Shown here: one piece after another, positions 44,661 through 53,153 of the stretch
Position numbering within the stretch: the first letter of the stretch is position 1
How the letters are laid out: each line of letters opens with the position of its first letter
Origin: Candidatus Shapirobacteria bacterium
GTDB lineage: Bacteria; Patescibacteriota; Microgenomatia; UBA12405
Assembly (NCBI GenBank): GCA_028704635.1
Contig: JAQWFB010000003.1
Location: 1-56,356 of the forward strand
Direction of reading: 5' to 3'
Length of the DNA: 56,356 bases
Notes under the pieces: model-generated
What the model saw: only the letters and a program-made list of their open reading frames with translations
The model's database searches: none
What the model was told of the DNA's origin: nothing
Translations under genes and position numbers: made by a program

Positions 44661-45008
44661 GTGAAAAGATTCATAAAGCTTATTCGGTCAATTTTTAAGT
44701 CAATTATCAGATTACTTGTAATCTGTTTTTGTATTTGGATAATCTACAAAACAGTTATTGGGATATATAACTTTATGAGACCAAAATCCTGGACATTAAT
44801 GGTGTGTGAAGGTGAGATCATGAATGATGGTGGGTGCTACAACATAAGCTACGAACTTAAGGATTACCCTTCACAAAGAGCTTGCATGGAAAAAGGGTTA
44901 ACACTTCCTAAAATTGATGGGTTTGAATGTGGCTTTGATTGTAAAACTACCGAGTATGGCTTAAGAGTGTGTAAAACGATCTGCAATAAAAATGGGTGTG
45001 GCAATTAA
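44661..45008 (+). CDS. Cysteine-rich exported/membrane-anchored small protein
   Basis: 115 aa, GTG start. A basic N-terminus and TM (about 15-35) are followed by an extracellular domain with eight cysteines (VCEGE, GGCYN, RACMEK, FECGFDCKT, RVCKTICNKNGCGN). Not similar in spacing to the eight-cysteine protein at 32815. Not recognised. The start is chosen because it precedes the TM; no clear ribosome-binding site. Confidence 0.6.
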   Translation: MKRFIKLIRSIFKSIIRLLVICFCIWIIYKTVIGIYNFMRPKSWTLMVCEGEIMNDGGCYNISYELKDYPSQRACMEKGLTLPKIDGFECGFDCKTTEYGLRVCKTICNKNGCGN

Positions 45009-45073
45009 AAATGTAGAAACTTTTCAACTAGACGAATAAAACCCGAACTGATATATTTCAAATTTCAAAAATT

Positions 45074-45083
45074 GGTATAAAAT
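45074..45083 (+). promoter_or_regulatory. Extended -10 promoter for the 58-aa gene
   Basis: TGGTATAAAAT (TG at 45073-45074, TATAAAAT at 45076-45083) is an extended -10 element. No good -35 was found. It predicts a start near 45088 and a leader of nearly 100 nt. Confidence 0.5.
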
Positions 45084-45087
45084 CCAA

Positions 45088-45184
45088 CCAAGGGGCAAAA
45101 CCTGAGTCTTTATCTAAACTAAACAATAATGCTTTAGGACGCAAGTCTGACTTCTCGTTATTAGTTTAGTAAGGAGATAGACTT
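45088..45184 (+). promoter_or_regulatory. Structured 5' leader, possible riboswitch-like element
   Basis: Contains AGGGGCAAAACC (45091-45102) and AGGACGCAAGTC (45136-45147), which resemble the conserved halves of the GEMM-I c-di-GMP riboswitch core. CCTGAG (45101-45106) can pair with TTTAGG (45133-45138). Alternatively CTAAACTAA (45114-45122) pairs perfectly with TTAGTTTAG (45161-45169), directly before the Shine-Dalgarno AAGGAG (45171-45176). The ligand assignment is tentative; other parts of the GEMM consensus are not obvious. Confidence 0.4.
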
Positions 45185-45361
45185 ATGCCAAATGGAAAAG
45201 TCGTTACCCGTACTGGTCAACCAGCTCCAACTTCCGGTCAATACCGTGCAGTTGGAAGTGAGGTAGAGTATACCCTCGCAAGAGGCAATATTACTCCACC
45301 AAACAGGTACAGTACCCAACAACGATTTGTCTTGGTTGATAAATCCAAGAACAAATCTTAA
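45185..45361 (+). CDS. 58-aa protein, YjzC-like (tentative)
   Basis: Begins MPNGKVVTRTGQPAPTSGQY, with later LARGNITPPN and FVLVDKSKNKS. Supported by a strong Shine-Dalgarno (AAGGAG, 8 nt before the ATG), its own promoter-like element and an intrinsic terminator, so it is a compact autonomous gene. The TGQPAP.SGQY ... G...PP pattern loosely recalls YjzC-type small proteins. No TM and no cysteine; function unknown. Confidence 0.75.
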   Translation: MPNGKVVTRTGQPAPTSGQYRAVGSEVEYTLARGNITPPNRYSTQQRFVLVDKSKNKS

Positions 45362-45367
45362 CAACAG

Positions 45368-45393
45368 GCAGGGGTTTTGCCCCTGCATATTTT
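45368..45393 (+). terminator. Intrinsic terminator after the 58-aa gene
   Basis: Seven-bp stem GCAGGGG / CCCCTGC (45368-45374, 45380-45386) with a short TTTTG loop, followed by ATATTTT. Seven nt after the stop codon. Confidence 0.85.
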
Positions 45394-45450
45394 AATAATA
45401 CACCAATACGAAACCATCAAATCTATAAAGGGAACAATCTTGGATTTTTT

Positions 45451-47229
45451 TTAGGCAAAGATACTTCTTATTTTCGATTCAAATTGGGTAGAAATCTGAA
45501 ATGTATCAATAGAAATGTGTTCGATGGCAATATGTGGTTTATTCTTATTATTTTTATCTGTAATACCTATCTCTTCTTCAATGTCATTTTCAAGAACAAT
45601 TGATGAGCCATAAAATTGATCAACTTTTGACGTTATACATTGTGTTGAAATATCCGCTGATGCAATACCGTTTGCATCTTTATAGGATTGATGGTCTTTG
45701 TCATAAACTGCAATGTAAGGTAGCTTAAAATTATTGAGTAAGTGTATATACAAAGGGATATTGTCTTTCGATCCGCAATCTATAATAGTGTAATCGTATC
45801 TAAAGCAACCTAATTTTCTCGCAAGATAGGAGAATACTGTTTTGTCAGTTTGACCCTCTACTAAAACGACTTTTTTAGCAAAAAATAATTCACCTCTATC
45901 AGGATTTATCCAATATGTTAGATTAAATTTTTGCTTGTCAATAACACTATCAAATATATCCGATGTACACTGAAGATGTTTTGTGCCTTCTGTTATATTA
46001 TCTTTATAGACTATGCACACCGATTTATACATTTCTAAATCGATAAAAGAACTTGAATGAGTGGATATAAATACTTGGCTGTTTGTTTCGGATAGGTTTT
46101 TAAGTGAAGAATACAATTCTCTTTGAGCTTGTGGATGTAAATAAAGTTCTGGTTCCTCAAATATGAAATAAGTTGATTTGGAGGCTTTTCTTTGTCCATC
46201 TTCTTCTTGAGCTAACTCTTCATTCTCTTTTTGCTCTTGACTAACTTTTGCCCAAGATTTAATCAAAGCAAAAATAAGGGAACGTTGTAAGCCATTACCT
46301 TTGTGGTTCACATCTGTCGATATGCCATCGTCAACCCAAACATTTGTGCCTACTCGCATTACCTCGTCCACATCTGGAGGAGTGATTTGAATATCAATGG
46401 TTGTATGCCAACTTGCCAATTCTGACTCTAATAATTGTTCCAGTTTGCAAATTTGTTCGGGTCTATTAGTATTTACTGATCCATCCGCGACGGTTTTGTT
46501 TAGACGTTGTGTAAGCGCTCGTACTTGGTTCTTCACTTCAATATAACTCTCATTGGTTTCAGACATATCATTGATAACATTTGTCAGCAATTGATTAAAA
46601 ACAGATTTCCCTTTAACACTAAATTCGTCTATTGCGTTTTTTACTGCTGGAACATAAAAAACATCACCAAAAATACCTTGAGCAACATTTTTTAGACCTA
46701 AAAAATTAGATGATTCCAACTCATACGAAAAAACAAGTAAATCTTTATTGTCATTAATATATTTTTGTTGTGCCTGATAAACTATATCTTTTGTTAATCT
46801 ACCAGCAGTAGGAACCAATTGATTTAATGGAGTAGCAGCAATTGCATCTCTACTAAGGTAATTGGAAACATTTGCCTCTTTTAACCATTCTTCTGATGGA
46901 GATTGAGTATAACCATGATACTCATAAGACTCATTTTTTTTGATTTGTTTCCTGACCGTAAATTCATTGGCAGAAGTTAAATACTTGGTAAACTGAGTTT
47001 TGTCATGACTATCTAAATCAGAGAATGTGATCTCAACATACAACTCGTCTCCACCCTGATTAAAATCTAAATCACCACATGAGATTAATCCAAAAAAGAA
47101 AAGAAGCCCCGATAAGATATTAGATTTACCGTGATTATTTTGGCCAATAAAAACCATCAAATCCTGGAACTTGATATCAATGTCTTTAATTGATCGCCAA
47201 TTATGAATTTTCAATCTATTAATTTTCAT
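45451..47229 (-). CDS. OLD-family ATPase-TOPRIM nuclease
   Basis: 592 aa. ABC-type ATPase with Walker A IGQNNHGKSN (29-37), signature region NHKGNGLQRSLIFAL, Walker B FIFEEPELYLHPQAQ and H-loop ISTHSSSF. C-terminal TOPRIM domain with VVLVEGQTDKTVF and YIAVYDKDHQS acidic motifs. Overcoming-lysogenisation-defect proteins are nucleases in phage-defence systems (class 1 alone, class 2 with UvrD-like GajB/UvrD partners). A UvrD-like helicase is encoded nearby (41956-44352) but not adjacent. Confidence 0.9.
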   Translation of the reverse strand: MKINRLKIHNWRSIKDIDIKFQDLMVFIGQNNHGKSNILSGLLFFFGLISCGDLDFNQGGDELYVEITFSDLDSHDKTQFTKYLTSANEFTVRKQIKKNESYEYHGYTQSPSEEWLKEANVSNYLSRDAIAATPLNQLVPTAGRLTKDIVYQAQQKYINDNKDLLVFSYELESSNFLGLKNVAQGIFGDVFYVPAVKNAIDEFSVKGKSVFNQLLTNVINDMSETNESYIEVKNQVRALTQRLNKTVADGSVNTNRPEQICKLEQLLESELASWHTTIDIQITPPDVDEVMRVGTNVWVDDGISTDVNHKGNGLQRSLIFALIKSWAKVSQEQKENEELAQEEDGQRKASKSTYFIFEEPELYLHPQAQRELYSSLKNLSETNSQVFISTHSSSFIDLEMYKSVCIVYKDNITEGTKHLQCTSDIFDSVIDKQKFNLTYWINPDRGELFFAKKVVLVEGQTDKTVFSYLARKLGCFRYDYTIIDCGSKDNIPLYIHLLNNFKLPYIAVYDKDHQSYKDANGIASADISTQCITSKVDQFYGSSIVLENDIEEEIGITDKNNKNKPHIAIEHISIDTFQISTQFESKIRSIFA

Positions 47230-47313
47230 ATATTAGATTTAATCCCTACTCTTTTCTCCATTAAAACCAACAACAATGCACATAGTCAATTTTATCACCA
47301 AAAATGTCTCTGA

Positions 47314-47541
47314 TTAGTTTTTGCCAAACAAGTCCGATATTTCTACACGCAGTTTTTTTGCTATTTTAACCAACACTTCCATTGATGGGTTTTTTCTTCC
47401 TTGTTCAATATGTCCAACATGAGTCCGACTTAAGCCAAGAGTCTCAGCAAAACTTTCTTGACTTGTATAACCCATCTCTTTTCTAAGTCTTTGGATCTTC
47501 TTGCCTAATTTTTTTGTAACCTTTTTACCAACAACATTCAT
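47314..47541 (-). CDS. Small XRE-family HTH regulator
   Basis: 75 aa, a single helix-turn-helix domain: IQRLRKEMGYTSQESFAETLGLSRTHVGHIEQGRKNPSMEVLVKIAKKL. 84 nt upstream of the OLD gene on the same strand, so it likely represses the OLD transcript or the divergent membrane-protein operon at 47651. Confidence 0.88.
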   Translation of the reverse strand: MNVVGKKVTKKLGKKIQRLRKEMGYTSQESFAETLGLSRTHVGHIEQGRKNPSMEVLVKIAKKLRVEISDLFGKN

Positions 47542-47650
47542 GACACGATTATGTCTAGCTGTAGGGAGCTATACCACTAGCTTAAAGCGAGCAATTAGAT
47601 TCAAATATATGTATAATCACATAAATAATTAATTTTTTATTTTTAATAAA

Positions 47651-48037
47651 ATGTCAGTTGGTGGAAGAATTGTTGGACAACAAATTAGCAGCTATTGTCA
47701 AAATGAAGGAAACGGATCATTGTCGTGTGGTTTCCTTTCTTATGGAACATATATCTTGTATGGATTTTTAATAATTTTTCTCATTTTTAGATTTTTTAAG
47801 AAAAAATCAATTCCAACAAAAAACAAAATATTGGATAAAACTGAGTCTAGTAATAATTTTCTAAACAATTATTTTGCTTGGGCAAAAAAGAAATCAAATT
47901 TGAAATTTTCAATTATCTTACCGTTGTTTATTGCTATACTATTTTGTTTAGGTAATTTGTTGGCTTTTGTATTATTATTTTTAATTTTTAGTATTGTTCT
48001 CTATTTTCTAAAAAGAGAAATCAAAGATGGAAGATAA
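47651..48037 (+). CDS. Three-TM small membrane protein of the island
   Basis: 128 aa: an N-terminal polar segment with two cysteines (YCQNEGNGSLSCGF), a TM (YILYGFLIIFLIFRFF), a basic linker, then two more TM segments and a basic tail. Not recognised. Overlaps the next gene by 11 nt. Confidence 0.6.
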   Translation: MSVGGRIVGQQISSYCQNEGNGSLSCGFLSYGTYILYGFLIIFLIFRFFKKKSIPTKNKILDKTESSNNFLNNYFAWAKKKSNLKFSIILPLFIAILFCLGNLLAFVLLFLIFSIVLYFLKREIKDGR

Positions 48038-48479
48038 AAATGAATATTTAATTAATACTGAAAATATTAAGATTAGAACTGATTTAGTGGTAAAAATTGT
48101 CATAATTGGAGTTGTTTTATGGATAATAATGAAATTACTCATTGGTTATTTTGGCAATAATGAAATTGGAAGTTTTTTTGAAAAAAGTAGTTACACTGCT
48201 CAATACTGGGTGTATCTGCAACCAGAAAATACTCAATCGAAAAATTACAGATTAAAAGCAGATATTCATCATTATGTAGAACCAGGAGACGAAGATTATA
48301 GTGGTGGAGATATGTATGTTTTAGAAAAGGTTTATTGGGAAAACGGAGGACATTCCGATTTTGATGATTGTGAAATCAGTGATTCTATTTTAAGTAAGAA
48401 TGACAAAAACAATTACACTAACTGTTTTGATGATAATCATAATTACTACAAAATAAGATTGGATGAAAAGGTAAATTAA
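48027..48479 (+). CDS. Single-pass membrane protein with extracellular domain
   Basis: 150 aa: a short cytoplasmic N-terminus, TM (about 23-44: VVKIVIIGVVLWIIMKLLIG), then a polar domain with aromatic strands (YTAQYWVYLQPENTQSKNYR, YVLEKVYWENGGHSDFDDCE). Two cysteines may form a disulfide. Middle gene of a three-gene overlapping operon; unknown family. Confidence 0.6.
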   Translation: MEDKNEYLINTENIKIRTDLVVKIVIIGVVLWIIMKLLIGYFGNNEIGSFFEKSSYTAQYWVYLQPENTQSKNYRLKADIHHYVEPGDEDYSGGDMYVLEKVYWENGGHSDFDDCEISDSILSKNDKNNYTNCFDDNHNYYKIRLDEKVN

Positions 48480-48481
48480 AA

Positions 48482-49483
48482 ATGAAAAATAAGAGAAAAA
48501 ATATTTCCAACAAAATTAAATTAGCAATTCCTCTCGTATTGATTCTTTCGGTTCTGATTGTTTTCTTTGGCAATAATAATTCCAATAATTCAAATAGAGG
48601 CGTACCTGAGGCGTTATCAGGCGACCTAGGACGTGCAAACAAGTGTGAGACAGAGATTGTTAAGGCCTTCGATAAAAATGAAACATTAAAACTTTCAAAA
48701 CAGGTTCAAAACACAAAATTAATTTGGAAAGACAAAAAATATGAAACTTTTGTTTTAGATTGTCCAAATGAAGAGGAATCTTTTAATAAAGTTTTTCTTC
48801 TGACAAACAGCGAAGGCAAAATAATCTTTTCAATGACAGACGAAAGATTCGATAAAGCTGAGATCAAAGATATTAATAAAGATAGTCTTGCTGAGTTGGT
48901 AGTGGCTCATGGGAATAGTGGTAATTGTTTTAACTGCCAAGGCCAATCAGTTTTTCAGATAACTAATGACGCAGTAAAAAATTTATTATCAGATTTACCA
49001 AAACCTGAAGGTTCAGAATATGCCAATGTTTGGCTATCAGACATTAATAATGATGGGATTGAAGACATAATGCTTAGAGACAGTAGTTGGGAAATGCACG
49101 AAGGGTTTTTCCATTCAAACTCACCGAGTCATACTCAAATACTTACTTGGAATGATGGTGAGTATCGACTAGACGGTGAAATGTTTTCAAAATTTTATCT
49201 AAATCAAATTAATGAGAGAAACAAGGAAATTACAAAACTCTTAAAAGGCAAAAACACTGGATTAAATGACATTGTCAGCTTGGCAATAGAAAATTATTGG
49301 GATTATCAGGAAATTGGTAAGAATGATGAAGGCTACGCCAATTTTATTCTTCAAACAAATCTAGAGACTCTTCCAAAGACAATCACAATTAGTGACAGTG
49401 ATAAGATCTGGCTTTTGGGAATTAGAAATGAAATTGAGAAAGAATACAAAGAAGCCAGACCAACAATAACGCCATTGTATTAA
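48482..49483 (+). CDS. Exported protein with FG-GAP/dockerin-like calcium repeats
   Basis: 333 aa: N-terminal TM/signal anchor (about 13-29), then DINKDSLAELVVAHGN and DINNDGIEDIMLRD, two Asp-rich loops of the VCBS/FG-GAP or EF-hand-like calcium type. The C-terminal helical region is unassigned. A GC-rich palindromic stretch just after the anchor (residues about 40-53, RGVPEALSGDLGRA) looks inserted. Third gene of the membrane operon; begins 2 nt after the previous stop. Confidence 0.65.
   Translation: MKNKRKNISNKIKLAIPLVLILSVLIVFFGNNNSNNSNRGVPEALSGDLGRANKCETEIVKAFDKNETLKLSKQVQNTKLIWKDKKYETFVLDCPNEEESFNKVFLLTNSEGKIIFSMTDERFDKAEIKDINKDSLAELVVAHGNSGNCFNCQGQSVFQITNDAVKNLLSDLPKPEGSEYANVWLSDINNDGIEDIMLRDSSWEMHEGFFHSNSPSHTQILTWNDGEYRLDGEMFSKFYLNQINERNKEITKLLKGKNTGLNDIVSLAIENYWDYQEIGKNDEGYANFILQTNLETLPKTITISDSDKIWLLGIRNEIEKEYKEARPTITPLY
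48599..48636. repeat. Candidate palindromic element inside the 333-aa gene
   Basis: Hairpin CCTGA-ggcgtta-TCAGG (48605-48621) followed by CCTAGG and ACGTGC, markedly GC-richer than its surroundings. It is read in frame as RGVPEALSGDLGRA, just after the membrane anchor. A single copy in the window, so status as a dispersed element is inferred. Confidence 0.45.
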
Positions 49484-49484
49484 G

Positions 49485-49510
49485 ACCCCTCCTTGAAAAA
49501 TCTAAGGGGT
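49485..49510 (+). terminator. Weak terminator-like hairpin after the membrane operon
   Basis: ACCCC and GGGGT arms with TT/AA extension enclose an A-rich loop, 2 nt after the stop. There is no T run, so termination strength is doubtful. Confidence 0.35.
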
Positions 49511-50450
49511 GGATACAACTAATAGTTCTTTTACTACCACTAAACGAAAGCATCTAATTTAATGGTGTCATTAAGTCCTATTTTAAGACAATACTTGAGT
49601 ATTTAATATGTATACATTATTTACTCAATAATCTATATATCATGAGTACTAACGCAATTATTACTACACTATTTATAATTATTTCATCAAATTTTTGTTT
49701 TATTTTCATATTTTGGAATTATTTTTAACCCCTCTAAAATTTTTATTTTATTAATGGCGTCATGAACTTTCTTGGGAATCATTCAATTCATCCAAACAAA
49801 AGAAACACGGGCGCCAGTTAATATCACTGTAGCTGAGTTTTCCAAGGTTCTCAGGCTCCCTGCCAACCCACCGTTAATCTTAATGACACAGTTAAAATTA
49901 CATATATATATCTTTAGATATATAAATTATATTTTTCTTTGGGATCTTCGAGACCCTGCGGTTCTCGAGCTTTTCGCTTGAGATTCCAGAGGCTTTACCT
50001 TTGAAGAGAACTGCCAAGTACCGAAGACGCATTGGAGCTCAGAAAAGGTAAATTTTGTAGTTTTTTCTGTTTTCTCTCAGACTACAATTAGAATACTGCT
50101 TGTCTCAAACCGTGGCTTACACGGACAAAGGGGCGGTCGTCACAGTTCTTGGCGAGACCCGCCTCACATTTTTCAATAAACTTAATCAAGCACTTGCCGT
50201 AGTCCTCGACGATTATCGCCATGAATATCTTATACGTTTACAGGATGACCCTATCTCTTCCCTATAAGCACCCCATTTGGAGGGTGAGTGTTAGAAGGGA
50301 ACAAGATTTCTCTCGTTCCTATCAATCTCTATATCCATGGCAAGAATTTCTTCTACCTAATATTAGGTTATCAAATAACAATCTGTCGTGTCAAATTTAT
50401 TATAGGTACCACTAGTAAAATAATAATCAGTTCAGTGAAGAAACATATTT
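49511..50450. other. Gene-poor, GC-richer tract with hairpins and a broken ORF
   Basis: No convincing intact gene. Within 49790-50340 the base composition rises and strong hairpins appear: GAGACC-ctgc-GGTTCTC, CTCGAGC-ttttc-GCTTGAG (around 49945-49985), TTGTAGT/ACTACAA (around 50055-50087), and GGGCGGTC pairing with GACCCGCC. An open frame from about 50100 to 50267 reads protein-like (VAYTDKGAVVTVLGE, then FNKLNQALAVVLDDYRHEYL) but lacks a clear start. It could be a remnant of an acquired gene or a structured RNA. I found no match to the rnpB, tmRNA or SRP RNA hallmarks I know. Confidence 0.45.
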
Positions 50451-50467
50451 ATCCGGACATACCGGAT
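50451..50467. promoter_or_regulatory. Palindromic operator candidate upstream of recombinase operon
   Basis: ATCCGG-acata-CCGGAT, a perfect 6-bp inverted repeat about 60 nt upstream of the -35 element of the recombinase promoter. Confidence 0.4.
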
Positions 50468-50525
50468 TAGGTTTAATATAGTACCTTGACAAGGAAAACA
50501 AAAAGACCAAAACTACATCTACTTA

Positions 50526-50553
50526 TTGACAACCTATAAGGTAGTGATAATCT
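50526..50553 (+). promoter_or_regulatory. Sigma70-like promoter for the recombinase operon
   Basis: TTGACA at 50526-50531, a 16-nt spacer, and TAATCT at 50548-50553. It lies 77 nt before the GTG of the 65-aa gene. Confidence 0.55.
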
Positions 50554-50629
50554 TTTCATATAGGAAGATAGATTTCTTTACTCTCTTTTATTAAAGGTTT
50601 AGGAAACATTTCCACGCTTAACAGCTTAT

Positions 50630-50827
50630 GTGGAGAATAAAGAACTTAAAAATCTATCAAATGAGAATAATTATATTTGCCGATTGTCGGAACAAACAGT
50701 CGCAGACTTTCAAGGATTATATCTTCGAAAAACTGGGGTTTTCTTATCTAATGAAGAAGCGGATATGAAGGCAATAGAATTATTGACTTTCATTAAATCA
50801 ATTTATAAACCAATTAAAAATGAATAG
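50630..50827 (+). CDS. Small recombinase-associated protein
   Basis: 65 aa, GTG start. LSEQTVADFQGLYLRKTGVFLSNEEADMKAIELLTFIKSIY forms two or three helices. I recognise the pattern of a small ORF commonly found just before serine recombinases in CPR genomes (personal pattern recognition, not searched). Overlaps the recombinase start by 8 nt. May be a recombination directionality or regulatory factor (inference). Confidence 0.7.
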   Translation: MENKELKNLSNENNYICRLSEQTVADFQGLYLRKTGVFLSNEEADMKAIELLTFIKSIYKPIKNE

Positions 50828-52586
50828 TCAAAAAGAAGAAAAAATTATTTGGGTTGAGTATAACCGTCGATCATCAGATGAGGGCTCAGGCAAACAAATT
50901 GTCTCTATAGAGAAACAACAAGAAGAATTAAGTATTAAATTCCCTGTAGTTAAGTTCAAGAGAACTCTCCATTTATGGGAAAGTAAAAGTGCTTTCAAAG
51001 AAAACAATCGTCCAAACTTTACAAAGATGGTCGAGTTAATTAAAAAAGGGAAGATCACTGGCATTATTTGTTATTCTCCTTGCCGTCTTTCTCGTAATCC
51101 AATAGAAGCAGGAATCATTGTTGATCTAATAGTGAAAGGACTTTTGAAGGACATTAAATTTGCTGGTTATACTTTTGATAATAGCGCCGAGGGTATAATG
51201 TTACTTCAATTTTCCCTTAGTCAATCACAATATTTTTCAGCCAAACTCTCAAGAGATGTAAGGGTGGGTAATAGGGTTCATTTAGAACGTGGTCAATGGA
51301 TAACTGTAGCTCCTCCAGGATATCTGAATATGGAAAATCCTATCACTAAAGAAAAATATATCGACAAAGATCCTGAAAGATTCGAAATAATTAAAAATGC
51401 TCTTCTCGATATTATTGCTGGCAAACGACCAATGGATGTATTACGTAAAATTCAGGATTCTGGATATAAAACTAGAAAGACTAAATCTCTCGGTGATCGT
51501 AAATTAAGCAGAGCTTCATTTTACAGAATTATTACCGATCCATTTTATTGTGGTTTAATGAGACGTCGTGAAGGTGATTTTGCTGGTAAACATCCCATTA
51601 TGATTACCCCAAAACAATATGATCAACTCCAAATCAGATTGGGCAGAAAAGGTAAATCAAGATATAGTAAAAATGAGTTTGCTTATAAAGACGTTTTGAA
51701 ATGTGGCGAATGTGGAGGGTCAATTACCTGTGAAGAGAAGTATCAAATAATTTGTCCTGTGTGCAAAACTAAATTTCATCGTGGAAAAAATACTGATTCT
51801 TGTAAGGGTTGTGAAACCAAAATTGAAGACATGAATAATCCTAAAATACTTCACTACATCTCATATCATTGCACCAAAAGAGTACATAAGGATTGCGCCC
51901 AAGGTGGTATCTCACTTGAAAACCTTGAAGAAAAAATTGATTCTGAACTGCAAAAGTTTGAGATTGATATTGATTTTCGAGACTGGGCAATCGACCATTT
52001 AGGTGAAACAAATTCTAAAGAAGAACAGATGGAACTTGATGTTCGAGAAAGACTAGAGAAAAATCTTAGAGAATGTGATTGGAATATTAATAATTTAATT
52101 AAATTGAGAACCAGAAGGGAAAATGTTGATTCTTATGAAGATGAAGAGAAACAACAAGCTTATGACTTTGAAGAGAATCGTTTATTTGCTGAAAAAAGAT
52201 CACTCAAAAAACAAATTGATGAATTGGATAAACACCAAGTCGATAGAATAGAATTAACTAAAGAAACTTTTGACTTTGCATTTTATGCTCGTCAGCATTT
52301 TGCTAATGGTGATGTAATGACAAAAACGATGATACTTTCAAGACTCGGTACGAACCTAGTCATTAGGGATAGAAAACTCCATATAGATGGGGAAACTGCT
52401 TTTTTTCTAATAGAAAAAGGCAAAAAAGAGATAAAGGATATTGTAGAATCGTTAGAACCTTCAAAAATACCCAATAATTCCAATGATTTATTATCTCTCG
52501 ATTCAGTTTGTCAATCTTGGCGGAGGAGGAGAGATTCGAACTCTCGGTGCCTTGCGACACACACGCTTTCCAAGCGAGCGCACTAG
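50820..52586 (+). CDS. Large serine recombinase (integrase)
   Basis: 588 aa. Resolvase catalytic domain (about 8-150) with YNRRSSDEGS (Ser18 in the Y-x-R-x-S motif) and YSPCRLSRNP. Recombinase domain (about 165-275; PPGYLNMENP, DPERFEIIKNALLDIIAGK, FYRIITDPFYCGLMRRREG). Zinc ribbon (CGECGG ... CPVC), then a coiled-coil region (about 400-480). The last roughly 20 codons are the antisense of the tRNA-Ser gene, so the natural C-terminus may be defined by the integration junction. Catalyses site-specific integration of the island. Confidence 0.93.
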   Translation: MNSQKEEKIIWVEYNRRSSDEGSGKQIVSIEKQQEELSIKFPVVKFKRTLHLWESKSAFKENNRPNFTKMVELIKKGKITGIICYSPCRLSRNPIEAGIIVDLIVKGLLKDIKFAGYTFDNSAEGIMLLQFSLSQSQYFSAKLSRDVRVGNRVHLERGQWITVAPPGYLNMENPITKEKYIDKDPERFEIIKNALLDIIAGKRPMDVLRKIQDSGYKTRKTKSLGDRKLSRASFYRIITDPFYCGLMRRREGDFAGKHPIMITPKQYDQLQIRLGRKGKSRYSKNEFAYKDVLKCGECGGSITCEEKYQIICPVCKTKFHRGKNTDSCKGCETKIEDMNNPKILHYISYHCTKRVHKDCAQGGISLENLEEKIDSELQKFEIDIDFRDWAIDHLGETNSKEEQMELDVRERLEKNLRECDWNINNLIKLRTRRENVDSYEDEEKQQAYDFEENRLFAEKRSLKKQIDELDKHQVDRIELTKETFDFAFYARQHFANGDVMTKTMILSRLGTNLVIRDRKLHIDGETAFFLIEKGKKEIKDIVESLEPSKIPNNSNDLLSLDSVCQSWRRRRDSNSRCLATHTLSKRAH

Positions 52587-52605
52587 ACCACTATGCGACT
52601 CCTCC
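52518..52605 (-). tRNA. tRNA-Ser (anticodon GGA)
   Basis: Minus strand, 88 nt including encoded CCA: acceptor GGAGGAG / CTCCTCC with G73, anticodon loop CTTGGAAAG (GGA), long variable arm, T-loop TTCGAAT. A canonical class II serine tRNA. Its 3' part overlaps the end of the recombinase gene, marking a probable attachment site. Confidence 0.97.
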
Positions 52606-52628
52606 ATTTAAGGTACGATTATTATAAC

Positions 52629-53141
52629 CTACTTTTTCATCAACTTGTCCAATTCCAATTTTGCCTTTTTTAACAGAATTCTTTCACTTGCATAAGCCAA
52701 CTTTTCTTTCGCTTCTTCAAAGCTCAACCACGATCTTTCTAAAACCATTTCGCTATCGTAATATTTTAAATTACTTGGTCCTAAATATTCCATCAAAAAA
52801 AACGTTACTTTTTTGATAATTTTTTTATTTTTTTCTTTATCCCAAATAATATAATCATTAGATCCCAATTTAGTTATTACTTTTGCTTTCACTCGGCCTT
52901 CCTCTTCAACTTCCCTCAACGCTGCTTGTTTCAAAAACTCTCCCTTATCTAAATGGCCTTTTGGAAATTTATATATCGATCCTTCTATCTCTTTTCTTCT
53001 ATTTTTTTCCCTATTAAATTTAGAAATCGTCTTAATCACCAGCCAGAAAACTTTATTATTTTCAATTTTATAAACCAAGCCGCCAGCCGACCTCTCATCA
53101 TAATACATTTCGTCTCCTATTAATGCTGTCTCATTTTTCAT
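52629..53141 (-). CDS. Nudix hydrolase
   Basis: 170 aa. Nudix box GHLDKGEFLKQAALREVEEEGRV (the GX5EX7REUXEEXGU pattern is complete), preceded by SAGGLVYKIENNKVFWLVI and KFPKGHLDKGE. Resembles Ap4A hydrolase/MutT-like members; substrate unknown. Located 12 nt upstream-to-downstream from the nucleotidyltransferase gene on the same strand. Confidence 0.9.
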   Translation of the reverse strand: MKNETALIGDEMYYDERSAGGLVYKIENNKVFWLVIKTISKFNREKNRRKEIEGSIYKFPKGHLDKGEFLKQAALREVEEEGRVKAKVITKLGSNDYIIWDKEKNKKIIKKVTFFLMEYLGPSNLKYYDSEMVLERSWLSFEEAKEKLAYASERILLKKAKLELDKLMKK

Positions 53142-53153
53142 AAGTAGTCGATA

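Noticed and set aside
45161-45388. 75-aa minus-strand ORF opposite the 58-aa gene
   Set aside because: The plus strand has promoter, strong ribosome-binding site and terminator; the minus ORF begins inside the terminator hairpin.
52519-52586. C-terminal 20 residues of the recombinase as a functional tail
   Set aside because: They are the antisense of a canonical tRNA-Ser gene and cannot be conserved for protein reasons; treated as read-through at an integration junction.
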